From: Bacteroidota bacterium
GTDB taxonomy: Bacteria; Bacteroidota; Bacteroidia; AKYH767-A; OLB10
NCBI GenBank assembly: GCA_016713445.1
Contig: JADJPB010000020.1
Span: forward strand, 28,937 to 92,936
Direction of reading: 5' to 3'
Length of the DNA: 64,000 nt
A program made the translations under genes and the position numbers. Positions 10,514 to 19,688 of the stretch are shown here, in pieces (within the stretch, counting starts at the first letter, position 1; the number at the start of each line of letters is the position of its first letter). The notes under the pieces are model-generated. The model saw only the letters and a program-made list of their open reading frames with translations. It was not told where the DNA came from and did not search any database.

Positions 10514-13009
10514 CTATTTGATATTATTCCAGCACTTCCATTTGATTTTATTAGCTGGACCTGAGAAATTAATTAACTTTCGCTCATTGGGCATGAGATG
10601 AAATCCATTTTGGTCAAATGTACACTTACCTTCATCATCATAAAGGTAAACTCCATAGGTAAATGCATCGGCCGTAACAATAATACTCGTACTATCCAGT
10701 ATTTTTATACTTAGATCAGCCTTACGAAAAACGACTTTATTGGGCCGATTTCGCAATAAGAAATCACGATAAATCACATTAAAATGGAAATTATCTACCA
10801 CTTCAGTAACCAAAACAATTTGGTTGGAATCCAAATTTCTCATATGATTGCTTGGAAAAAAAATACACTCTTTAATAACCGTATCTGGATTTAAAACCAA
10901 ATATCTTTCATCGATAGAAATTGGTTCAGTCACGGTATCCGTTCTAATAAAATACAACCTAACGATGATCGAGAGAGCATCAAGTCCATCATATTGTAAA
11001 TAGGTAGACAATCCGCGTTCTGTTTCCAAGGTAGTAACAAACAAGTCATCAAAATTTTGCTTTACGGTGGAGTAAAATAATTTAGGCTGAAGATTTTTAG
11101 CAAGACAACTCCAAGAAACCGAAGGCCAACAATCATTATATTGCCAAAACAACGTTCCTCCACATGTGGGAAAAGCACTCCGATGCGCCTTCATCGCAAT
11201 ATCCATACCGTAGGCTTGTTGCAATTGGGAGAGATAAGCATAATCCTCCATTAAAGAAGGAACTTTAAAATAGCGTTTCAAGTATTCATTGATGGTTTCA
11301 AATCCTTTAGGATGTTTTTGATGATTCAAAAAGGAAGTTGAATTAAAATCAATTTTTGAAATACTCGATTTGTACGTCTTTAAATCCGCCATCGATTGAA
11401 AACCATATTCACTCATGAATCGTCCGGTCTTCTTTTTATACACCTCAAAATCCTCCATACCCCACCAGACTCCCCAATAGTGACTATCTCCTGAAAGCAT
11501 ACTTTCCTTTCTTCCCCAACCGATAGAAGGAGAAGAAGACCAATAGGAACAAGTAGGATGCAAGGAGTCAACTACACTTGGTAATATTGTTTGAAATACC
11601 TTTACATAATCGTTCCAGATCTTAGCAGAGTCAGTTGATGCATAACTAAATTGTTTTTGCCAGCCCCAATTTTTCCACCCTTCATCACTTTCATTATTAC
11701 CGCACCAAAGCACTATGCACGGATGCGACGATAATCGTTCTACTTGCTGGATCGCTTCCTGTTTCACATTCTCAGCAAAAGCATCATCACCTGGGATCAT
11801 ACTACATGCGAACATAAAATCTTGCCACACCATAATTCCGTATTGATCACAATAGTCATAAAACACATCGGGCAAATAAACACCGCCACCCCACACACGA
11901 AGCATATTCATTCCAGCTTCCTTTGCATTTCTTACCAACGCTTCATAATCTTTATCGGTAACATTAGGTAAAAACATATCGGGTGGGACCATATTGGCGC
12001 CGCGCACAAAAATATTTTTACCGTTAATACTAAATGTAAACTCGTTGCCAATGGTATCTTTCTGTGTATTCAAATCAACGCTTCTAAACCCCGTTTTACA
12101 ACTTACTTGATTCAAACTATCTTCTTCCAAACGACAAATCAATTCATATATGGGCTGTTCACCACGACCGTTAATTTGCCATCTGTTCGCATTTGGAAAA
12201 AGAAATGGGATGTTCACGGTTTGTTCTCCCTTTCGAATATTCACCTCATGAATCAGCTTAAAATTAGTTCCTTTTACTGTTAAATTAATGTACGTCTTCT
12301 TTTGATGATCGGCTGTTATCTTCACGATAGCATTACCTTTTACATTATTGTTTCCATCAATTGTTGCTGATACACGAATTGACGTAAGCGCTACTTGGTT
12401 ACTTGCTACTAATCTCACTTCTTTCCAAATTCCGCAAGACAATAATTTAGGCGCAAAATCCCATCCATAATGATACTGCGCTTTTCGCGTAAAACTGCGG
12501 ACACCTTCCGGCAAGGTATAGTTTAATTTTTGCGCTGCTTCTTTCGCAATCGTTTCCGGAGCTTTAAATTTTACGAACAAAATATTCTTTTTCAGAAGCA
12601 GCGATTTCACATCTACTTTCCAAGTGCGGAACATATTATCTGCCTTTAAAATTAATGAGTCATTTAAATATACATCTGCATAAGTATCGAGGCCATCGAA
12701 AATTAAATTGAGTTGTGGTTTTGCTAAGATGAAATCATCGCAGGTAAATTCAGTTTTATAATCCCAACTCGATTCACCGACCCATTGTACTTTCTTTTCG
12801 TTATCGTCGAGGTAAGGATCCTTAATCATTTTATTTCTTAATAAATCGGTATGTACAGTTCCTGGCACATGAGCGGGGAGCCATTTTTTGGATACGGATT
12901 GTTTGAAAGACCAGTTGGAGAGAGGGATATTTTGTGCAATAGAATTGCAATAAATAAAACATAAAAGTCCCAAGAGGAGAGAATTGAATATTGATCGAGA
13001 AGAAATCAT
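10514..13009 (-). CDS. GH2 beta-mannosidase
   Basis: An intact 831-residue glycoside hydrolase family 2 protein. Signal peptide at residues 1-25 (LLLGLLCFIYCNSIAQ). A jelly-roll sugar-binding domain (WLPAHVPGTVHTDLL, LIFDGLDTYADVYLND) is followed by an Ig-like domain and a TIM barrel. The acid/base Glu lies in IVLWCGNNESDEGW and the nucleophile Glu in GRFMSEYGFQSM, both as in beta-mannosidases. It would remove the single beta-1,4-linked mannose of the N-glycan core after GH92 has trimmed the alpha-mannoses. It is 45 bases upstream of the GH92 gene and likely co-transcribed. Confidence 0.94.
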   Translation of the reverse strand: MISSRSIFNSLLLGLLCFIYCNSIAQNIPLSNWSFKQSVSKKWLPAHVPGTVHTDLLRNKMIKDPYLDDNEKKVQWVGESSWDYKTEFTCDDFILAKPQLNLIFDGLDTYADVYLNDSLILKADNMFRTWKVDVKSLLLKKNILFVKFKAPETIAKEAAQKLNYTLPEGVRSFTRKAQYHYGWDFAPKLLSCGIWKEVRLVASNQVALTSIRVSATIDGNNNVKGNAIVKITADHQKKTYINLTVKGTNFKLIHEVNIRKGEQTVNIPFLFPNANRWQINGRGEQPIYELICRLEEDSLNQVSCKTGFRSVDLNTQKDTIGNEFTFSINGKNIFVRGANMVPPDMFLPNVTDKDYEALVRNAKEAGMNMLRVWGGGVYLPDVFYDYCDQYGIMVWQDFMFACSMIPGDDAFAENVKQEAIQQVERLSSHPCIVLWCGNNESDEGWKNWGWQKQFSYASTDSAKIWNDYVKVFQTILPSVVDSLHPTCSYWSSSPSIGWGRKESMLSGDSHYWGVWWGMEDFEVYKKKTGRFMSEYGFQSMADLKTYKSSISKIDFNSTSFLNHQKHPKGFETINEYLKRYFKVPSLMEDYAYLSQLQQAYGMDIAMKAHRSAFPTCGGTLFWQYNDCWPSVSWSCLAKNLQPKLFYSTVKQNFDDLFVTTLETERGLSTYLQYDGLDALSIIVRLYFIRTDTVTEPISIDERYLVLNPDTVIKECIFFPSNHMRNLDSNQIVLVTEVVDNFHFNVIYRDFLLRNRPNKVVFRKADLSIKILDSTSIIVTADAFTYGVYLYDDEGKCTFDQNGFHLMPNERKLINFSGPANKIKWKCWNNIK

Positions 13010-13010
13010 T

Positions 13011-13215
13011 GGTTACGAATTACTAATCGGTTACGAATTACGAATCTGTACGAATATACGAATTACGAATTTACGAATACGCAAATACGCGAAATGCGAA
13101 TAAACCTACCTATGCTAACCGCGTGCGCTAAAGCTTTAGCGGTGCAAGCTACGGTAGGCAGGTACGAAATGCGAAAATGCGAAACTCTGCATAATCACGA
13201 AATGTGAATGAACCT
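13011..13215. repeat. Degenerate ACGAATT/AATGCGAA tandem tract
   Basis: The 311-base gap between GH20 and GH2 contains repeated units such as TTACGAATTAC, ACGAATATACGAATTACGAA and CGAAATGCGAA on both sides of a palindromic element at 13104-13163. The unit is irregular, 7-10 bases long. No gene fits here. Confidence 0.6.
13104..13163. repeat. REP/MITE-like imperfect palindrome
   Basis: About 60 bases form an imperfect inverted repeat: CCTACC near 13105 pairs with GGTAGG near 13153, and the centre CGCTAAAGCTTTAGCG (13126-13141) is a perfect 16-base palindrome. Composition is more GC-rich than the surrounding tract. It looks like a dispersed palindromic element rather than a terminator, since no T-run follows. 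Confidence 0.55.
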
Positions 13216-13320
13216 GTCGAGAGGTTAAATAATTTGACCACCCCTATTAAAAATGAAACCTCGGGATAGCCATTTCCCCCATTTACCAACTCATGATCGC
13301 GACTCTAATTCATCAACCTT

Positions 13321-15558
13321 TTAATACACTAAAATTTCTGAAACAAACAGCCAGCCGTTTTGCCCAGCGCCAGGGGTGCCTTCCGGGTTTTTACCGATAG
13401 AATTGAAGCGAAGGTAAATGGAATTCACTTCGTCGTAGAAAGGAATAGAAATGCGTTCTATAGGATCTACAGGAACAATTTTTTCAGATTCAAAGAGCAA
13501 TTCTGATTCTCCATAACTTATGCTTGCGGGAGCATGAATCCAACTACCTGGGTCGTGCAAGTAAACGACAACAATGCTATCCACTTTTACTTTATCAGTC
13601 CATTCAATTTTTACTTCCGGACTTTTGCCAATCCACCCAATCCAATGTTTGCCTGTCCATGGAAATATTCCAGTGATCCCATCTACCAAGGTAAATCCTG
13701 GATTTGCATAACTTCTTTCACCCGGTGTAATCAGATTCACTTTTGCATTCGTAGCTTTTGAAAATTCGAACGGATAACTTACAATGGTTTGATGTTGATT
13801 ATAGGTACTTCGCACCACTAATTTACTTGTGGAATTAATACGAATGGGATTTTGGTAAGTAGAGTAATTAGTAACTCCGTCGCCATTATCGATAGCAGTT
13901 TCTATTTGTTGAGGCACTTTAGAATCCAATGTTAGCATCAGAGAGCGAACGGTTTCTCCACCACCAATACGCAATCTGGGTATATGCCAGGTATTCGAAT
14001 AATTTACACGAAACGTATCTAATATATGTTGATGTTGTAATACTCGTTTATAAAAACTTTTTTCATCGTGCAAAGTAGTGTCTGTCCACAATACTTCTGT
14101 AAGCGCACACAATCTTGGCAACAACATATATTATACTTGCTTTTCATCGTACATGTATTCTGTCCATAAATTTGCCTGCGCACCTAAGATTAATTTTTGT
14201 TCTGACTTCGTCAATGAATCTGGAATTGGTCGATATGCATAAACTTTTTCTAATGGAGTATATCCACCAATAGCTAAAGGTTCGGTAGCACGTTCTCCTT
14301 GGTAGTGATCAAAATAACAGTGCGTCCCAGGCGACATTATAGCTTGATGGCCCGATCGCACGGCTGCTTTTCCGCCTTCAATTCCGCGCCAGCTCATTAC
14401 TGTTGCATTGGGGGCTAATCCACCTTCTAATATTTCATCCCAACCTATGAGTTGCCGACCTTTGCTATTGAGAAATTTCTCGATGCGTTGGATGAAATAA
14501 CTTTGCAACTCTTCGTCGTTACGCAAATTATTTTCAAATCGGGTATTCGCACAATTCGGGCATTTGCTCCATCTTTCCTTTGGACACTCATCACCGCCAA
14601 TATGAATATACTTAGAGGGAAATAATTCCATCACTTCGGTAAGCACATCTTCCAAAAAAGTAAAAGTAGAATCCTTTACACAAAACACATCTTCATAACC
14701 ACCCCATCCTCTTCCCACTTCTTTTACATATCCCAAACAGGAATACTCAGGATATGCCGCCAATGCAGCGAGCGAGTGTCCGGGCATTTCAATTTCAGGA
14801 ATGACTGTGATTTGTCGTTGTGATGCATAATTTACAACTTCTCGAATATCACTCTGCGTATAAAAGCCACCGTATGGAATAGAATCGAATTTTTGGTTTC
14901 GATAGGGGCCGCTCATACTTCCACTTCTCCATGCACCGACGTCTGTTAACCGAGGATACTTATTAATTTGAATCCTCCAGCCTTGGTCATCGGTGAGATG
15001 CCAATGAAAAGTATTCATTTTATAAATTGCAAGCAGGTCAATATATTTTTTCACAAACTCCTTCGATAAAAAATGTCGGGAAACATCGAGATGAACTCCA
15101 CGATATCCAAACTTTGGTTGATCATAAATTTTAAGGCAAGAAATTTGGCCCTTATTTTCCAGAGATTGAAATGCCAACTGCAATAGTGTGCTTGTACCTC
15201 GAATCAATCCAGCAGGTCCACCTTCCAGAAGTACATATTTTCGTCTCACTTTTAATAAATACTTTTCAGAAGTATCCGTTAAAGCAGAGAATGCAATATA
15301 ACGATCCTTCCTTACAACAGAAGCGACAATCGGGAGGGTATAACCATTAGTTTGGTTTAACCAAGAGTTAAATAGCTCGGCAGCTTGAATGGCAGCCGGA
15401 GCGTTCGCTAAAATTTTCGTTTCAGCAGAAATTAAAAACACTCCTCCTTTTTGCGAAATTTTATTGGGGAATGGAATTAAAGACGACTCTTGAGAAAAGG
15501 CAAGAGAAGAAAAGATCAACATCAAGAAGATTGTATATCTAATTTTAATTTTCATCAC
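13321..15558 (-). CDS. GH20 beta-N-acetylhexosaminidase with C-terminal F5/8-type domain (in-frame TAA)
   Basis: A secreted GH20 enzyme of 746 codons that removes terminal beta-GlcNAc/GalNAc. Signal peptide LMLIFSSLAFSQ, GH20b domain, then the catalytic barrel with GYRGVHLDVSRHF, FHWHLTDDQGWR, IPEIEMPGHS and the catalytic Asp-Glu pair in YIHIGGDECPK. After the barrel (LWTEYMYDEKQV / YMLLPRLCALTEVLW) come a chitobiase-like segment and an F5/8 domain. A TAA at 14131-14133 interrupts the gene exactly in frame, where relatives normally have Glu (KQVEYM). Unlike the other broken genes this is a substitution (GAA to TAA), not an indel. Either a real nonsense mutation or a base error; if real, the short product would lose the end of the barrel. 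Confidence 0.9.
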
Positions 15559-15641
15559 ATTATAATGCCGTAATCCAATCTACTTAAATGAGTAATTATA
15601 TTCTCCATTGGCCATAAGTCCAACAGAGCAGTTTGATTTAA

Positions 15642-17084
15642 TTAATGTCCTCCAGTTACTTTATCATAATGAATCCCTTGTGTAGCCAAAATGCCTTTTA
15701 CTTTCCATCCATAGAATGCAAGGTACGCGAAGCAAAGTATTCCAACTATATAACTGGCTTGTATTCCGAGAAGATGATCGGAAGCTAACCAACCTTGCAA
15801 GAGACTCACGAATCCACCACCCATGATCATCATAATCAAAAAACTGGATCCTTCGTTGGTATGTTTTCCTAAACCTGCAATTGCCAAAGTAAAAATACAG
15901 GGCCACAGAGTAGAGCAAAACAATCCAACACTGATGAATGCATATACGCTGATAAGCCCATCTGCAAAAATTCCAATGAACAACGCTGCAATTCCACAGC
16001 AAGAGAACAGTAACAATTGCCTTGCAGGATTTCCTTTGCTCATAATGTCAGCTATAATAATTAGAATTATTACGAATGCATAAATATAAAATGGCGTAAG
16101 ATCATTATTTGCAATTCTATTTGCAAACAAGAAAACGCCGAAAGCAGCATACGGCAAAATAAAATTCAAAAATGTACGGACATTCCGTTTTAAGTCAAAT
16201 GCACCCACTGCACCTGTCCAACGACCGATCATCAAACTTGCCCAGAACAATGAAACATAAGGAGCAATTTCACTGGTGGGTGTTTGAAGATGGATACGCA
16301 TGAACTCTGGCAGATTGGATGCTGTAGAAACTTCTACACCTACGTATAAAAAGATAGCAATCATACCCATCCACAATTGAGGATACGAAAGCGCTAACTT
16401 CCCGGATAATTTACTCTTAGCAATACCATCAACATTCGTTTCTTCGTGATGAATTTGATTCGGCAACGAAGAAAATTTAAAAAGGATAGCCACCAACACG
16501 AAAGCTGCTCCTAATATTAAATACGGACCTTTCACAGCGGAAAGTGAATCCAAATGTTCTCCTGCTTTTAGAGAGCCAAAGATGGCAAAACTCACAATGA
16601 TAGGGCCGATCGTTGTTCCAATATTGTTAATACCACCTGCCAAACTAAGTCGTTGCGAACCCTTCTTTGGATCACCTATCGTAATAGTTAGGGGATTGGC
16701 TGCGGTTTGTTGCAACGAGAAACCAAGACCTACAATAAAAAGTCCCGTAATCATCAATCCAAAAGACGATGAATCGGCAGCGGGAAAAAATAACAATGTC
16801 CCCAAAGCAGAAATGACAAGACCGAGTGCGATACCGTTTTTATAACCGATACGATTCAAGATATCACCACCGCTTGCTTTAGAAGCGAAATAATAAATCA
16901 ATGATCCCACAGTATAAGCTACATAAAATGCAAATGAAATCATTTGACTTTGCCATTGTTCGAGATTTAGTTTTTCCTTAAAAACAGGAATAAGAATATC
17001 GTTGCTGGCTGCGACGAAGCCCCAAAAAAAGAATACAGAGATTAGGATAGGAAGGGAGGAGCGGGAGTTAGTTTGGTTGACCAT
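15642..17084 (-). CDS. FHS-family sugar permease (FucP-like MFS transporter)
   Basis: A roughly 480-residue major facilitator with about 12 hydrophobic segments, resembling L-fucose/glucose-galactose/N-acetylglucosamine permeases of Bacteroidota. Family features include LPILISVFFFWGFVAASNDILIPVFK at the first helix region, GLGFSLQQTAANPLTI and the late GLFCSTLWPCIFTLAIAGLG. I prefer the ATG at 17084, which places MVNQTN just before the first helix; an extended reading to 17174 adds 30 poorly conserved residues. It sits upstream of GH20 with an 83-base gap and probably imports a monosaccharide (GlcNAc, mannose or fucose) released by the neighbouring glycosidases. Confidence 0.85.
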   Translation of the reverse strand: MVNQTNSRSSLPILISVFFFWGFVAASNDILIPVFKEKLNLEQWQSQMISFAFYVAYTVGSLIYYFASKASGGDILNRIGYKNGIALGLVISALGTLLFFPAADSSSFGLMITGLFIVGLGFSLQQTAANPLTITIGDPKKGSQRLSLAGGINNIGTTIGPIIVSFAIFGSLKAGEHLDSLSAVKGPYLILGAAFVLVAILFKFSSLPNQIHHEETNVDGIAKSKLSGKLALSYPQLWMGMIAIFLYVGVEVSTASNLPEFMRIHLQTPTSEIAPYVSLFWASLMIGRWTGAVGAFDLKRNVRTFLNFILPYAAFGVFLFANRIANNDLTPFYIYAFVIILIIIADIMSKGNPARQLLLFSCCGIAALFIGIFADGLISVYAFISVGLFCSTLWPCIFTLAIAGLGKHTNEGSSFLIMMIMGGGFVSLLQGWLASDHLLGIQASYIVGILCFAYLAFYGWKVKGILATQGIHYDKVTGGH

Positions 17085-17389
17085 ATTAGATGAGGGTGAA
17101 GATAAAATAAATTTAATATAGGGGGTTAAGCCATTAAAAATATATTCACACAGTAGGCTCTTTACTACTGACATTCACGATCGACTCAAACACATTTCTT
17201 AAAATCTGTTCGGTTAAGAGTGAAGGCTTCATAAATCCTTCACCCATACAAACAACAAACAACTATTTAAAATAAATTCATCATTAAAAATTTCTCGTGG
17301 CAGCGTGAGCGTCAATTAAATACAACATTCCAACATTTGATTGTAAATACATTCTGATGATGACCTAATTTTTGTAACTGGCATACCCT

Positions 17390-17397
17390 TAATTTTG
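17390..17397 (+). promoter_or_regulatory. Candidate -7 box for the OmpA lipoprotein gene
   Basis: TAATTTTG at 17390-17397 matches TAnnTTTG, 33 bases before the ATG at 17431. The nearest TTG upstream is only 15 bases away, shorter than usual. The rest of the 346 bases between the permease start (17084) and 17431 shows no gene. Confidence 0.4.
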
Positions 17398-17430
17398 TAA
17401 CACGAAATAGTAATAATTAACTAATAAAAG

Positions 17431-18269
17431 ATGAATAAAGTTTTAGCAACCCTACTCACAATCAGTTTCCTTACTACTGGATGTGTTAGCCGTAAGAAGT
17501 ACAACAAACAAGTTGAAATGTATGATACTTTGAAAAAAGATTGTGGTGTAATCGAAAGTAACTTACAAAAGTGTTTAGATGAAAGTGGAAGGAATGCTGC
17601 TGAAAATGTACGTTTAACGCAAGAGTTAGCCGATCTAAGAGCCAACAGCAGTACTATGATGAAACAATTAAGTGATATGTCGGTGATCAGCTCAGCACAA
17701 GCAGAGAGTATTCGCAAATCTTTAGAGAACATCAATTCGAAAGACTCATACATCATGGACCTTCAAACAGCGATGGCACACAAAGATTCTTTGAACATGG
17801 CATTAGTTTTAAATTTAAAAGGGGCTCTTAAGGATGTGAACGATGAAGATGTAACGATCAACGTTGAAGGAAGTGCGGTATTCATTAGCATTTCAGATAA
17901 AATGTTATTCAGCAGTGGAAGCTACAACATTACTCCCCGAGCAAAGTCGATTCTTGGAAAAGTGGCTGATGTGATCAAAGCTCAACCTGAAGTACAATTC
18001 ATGGTAGAAGGTCACACGGATAATAAAGCGATTTCTACAGGAGCGATCAAAGACAACTGGGATTTAAGTGTGCTCGTGCTACTTCCGTAGTTCGCGTTCT
18101 TCAGAAAAACTATGGTGTGGATCCTTCCCGAATGATTGCAGCCGGACGTAGTGAATACGTTCCAGTGACGAGCAATGGGGATGTCCAAGGAAGGTCATTA
18201 AACCGTAGAACACGCATTGTGATATTACCTCAATTGGATCAATTCTTCAAATTGATGGAGTCAAAATAA
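17431..18269 (+). CDS. OmpA-family lipoprotein (one frameshift)
   Basis: Lipobox TISFLTTGC gives a lipoprotein anchored at Cys17. A coiled-coil stretch (residues 20-120: repeated Leu/Asn/Lys) is followed by an OmpA C-terminal peptidoglycan-binding domain: ISDKMLFSSGSYNITPRAKSIL, FMVEGHTDNKAI, then after the break RMIAAGRSEYVPV and SLNRRTRIVILPQLDQFF. The frame changes at 18075, where one C is seen and CTC-CGT needs two; the restored reading is DLSVLRATSVVRVLQKNYGVD. Full length about 279 residues. It likely tethers the outer membrane to peptidoglycan. A strong terminator follows. Confidence 0.92.
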
Positions 18270-18284
18270 AAATTTAATTCGATG

Positions 18285-18322
18285 AACAAAGCCCGAGGTT
18301 AAACCCCCGGGCTTTGTTTTTT
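18285..18322. terminator. Bidirectional intrinsic terminator between ompA-like gene and sod
   Basis: An 11-base perfect stem AACAAAGCCCG (18285-18295) pairs with CGGGCTTTGTT (18308-18318) and is followed by a T-run. It lies between two convergent genes and can serve both. Confidence 0.85.
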
Positions 18323-18345
18323 AAGTATTACTTTTTCAATGCACT

Positions 18346-19054
18346 TTACATCATCATACGTCCGAGCACCACATCCCAATTCACCACATTCCACCAGGCG
18401 TTGATATAGTCTACACGTTTATTTTGATATTTTAAATAATAAGCATGTTCCCAAACATCCAACCCTAAAATCGGCAACCCTTTTACCTCTGCAATATCCA
18501 TAAGAGGATTATCTTGATTGGCAGTAGAACAAATTTGCAAAGTGCCATCCTTTTGTTTAATCAACCAAACCCATCCGCTTCCAAAACGATTTTTTGCTTC
18601 AGTCGAAAAAAAGCTCCTTAAATTTCTCGAAGCTACTGAACGAAGTATTTATCGCCTCTAACATTTTTCCTTTCGGTACTCCACCACCGTTAGGCTTCAT
18701 GATGGTCCAGAAAAAAGAATGGTTCCAATGACCACCAGCATTATTTCGAACAGCTTGTGGAAACCTTGAAACCATTGCTAATATATTCTCCAAATTTGAA
18801 TCATGGATATGCATCTCTGCACAGAGTTTATTCAAATTATCCACATATCCTTTATGATGCTTCGTATAATGAATCTCCATGGTGAGGGCATCTATATGTG
18901 GTTCCAACGACTTTAAATCGTATGGGATTTCAGGCAAGCTGAAATTCGGATCTCCGTGAGGAGCTGCAACTAAACCGGAACCTGCAGCTAATACACCGGC
19001 TGTAGTTAATGCACTTGCTTTAATGAAGTCACGACGAGAAAATGAATTTTCCAT
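18346..19054 (-). CDS. Fe/Mn superoxide dismutase with Tat signal (one frameshift)
   Basis: The protein starts with a twin-arginine signal (SRRDFIKASALTTAGVLAAG), so it is predicted to be exported folded, unlike the usual cytoplasmic SOD. Metal ligands are visible: His in IHYTKHHKGYV, His in GGHWNHSFFW, and Asp/His in GLDVWEHAYYLKYQ. The end INAWWNVVNWD is typical. The frame breaks at the A7 run 18606-18612, where six bases restore KFKELFSTEAKNRFGSGWVW. About 235 residues. It begins 12 bases after the biotin carrier gene and is probably co-transcribed with it. Dismutates superoxide in the periplasm. Confidence 0.92.
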
Positions 19055-19065
19055 ATTTATATTTT

Positions 19066-19568
19066 TTACGCACTTAAATAAATAAGTACTTCGTTTTTAT
19101 CTACTACTTTTCCCTTTGTTACCGCTATCTTTTTTACGGTAGCATCCACAGTGGCTTTAAGGGCATTTTCCATCTTCATGGCTTCGAGGATCACCAATGT
19201 TTCCCCTTTTTTACTTGGTCGCCTTCCTTCACTGGAATATCCACGACTAAACCAGGCATGGGTGCTTTTAAGTCACCAACACGCAAGGATGAAGAAGCAT
19301 CCATTCCCAGTTCCTTCAATAAATCGTCGTAACGATCGCGTAATTGAATATCGAGAACTTTACCATTCAAACGAATTAAATGTTTTTTTTCTTTGGCATT
19401 AGAACGAACCACTTCTACATTATAGGATACACCATTATATAGAAGATGGTATGATCCAGGATGCAATTGCTTTAAATCAAAACCTTTCTTGGTTCCATTT
19501 ATTAGCAAATCAGCACCATTTTGTTCTATCTTTAATTCGTTAGAACCGTTAATTAACACTTTTGTCAT
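19066..19568 (-). CDS. Biotin carboxyl carrier protein (acyl-CoA carboxylase biotin subunit; one frameshift)
   Basis: About 167 residues. The C-terminal biotinyl/lipoyl domain contains APMPGLVVDIPVKEGDQV and the biotin attachment motif EAMKM with the target Lys. The frame breaks at the C4 run 19203-19206; five bases restore KKGETLVILEAMKMENAL and reading ends at the TAA complementary to 19066-19068. The N-terminal 90 residues resemble the linker region of propionyl/acetyl-CoA carboxylase biotin subunits. No carboxylase subunit gene is in the window, so the partner enzyme is unknown. A perfect TAnnTTTG box ends 4 bases before the ATG. Confidence 0.88.
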
Positions 19569-19572
19569 GTAA

Positions 19573-19605
19573 CAAAGTTAAAACAAGCAAGTGAAATATA
19601 ACGAA
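19573..19605 (-). promoter_or_regulatory. Candidate promoter of the biotin carrier-sod operon, leaderless spacing
   Basis: Reverse-strand TAACTTTG (complement of 19573-19580) ends 4 bases before the ATG at 19568. TTCG (complement of 19602-19605) lies 21 bases upstream at the -33 position. The start point would fall at or next to the ATG. Confidence 0.55.
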
Positions 19606-19674
19606 GGTATGCTGTCAAACATTCTTTCGTTAATAAAATATCCTTATGTACCCGATTAAATAGCGTCTAACCCC

Positions 19675-19682
19675 TACATTCG
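19675..19682 (+). promoter_or_regulatory. Candidate -7 box for the NtrY-like kinase, near-leaderless
   Basis: TACATTCG at 19675-19682, six bases before the ATG at 19689. No convincing -33 element was found. Confidence 0.35.
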
Positions 19683-19688
19683 CAAAAG

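Noticed and set aside
13011..13215. CRISPR array
   Set aside because: Units are 7-10 bases, irregular, with no equal-sized unique spacers and no cas genes nearby. The same holds for the 26096-26195 tract.
14131..14133. Recoding of the GH20 in-frame TAA (special amino acid or reassigned stop)
   Set aside because: TAA ends many other genes in the window, and no recoding signal is visible. A point mutation or base error is simpler.
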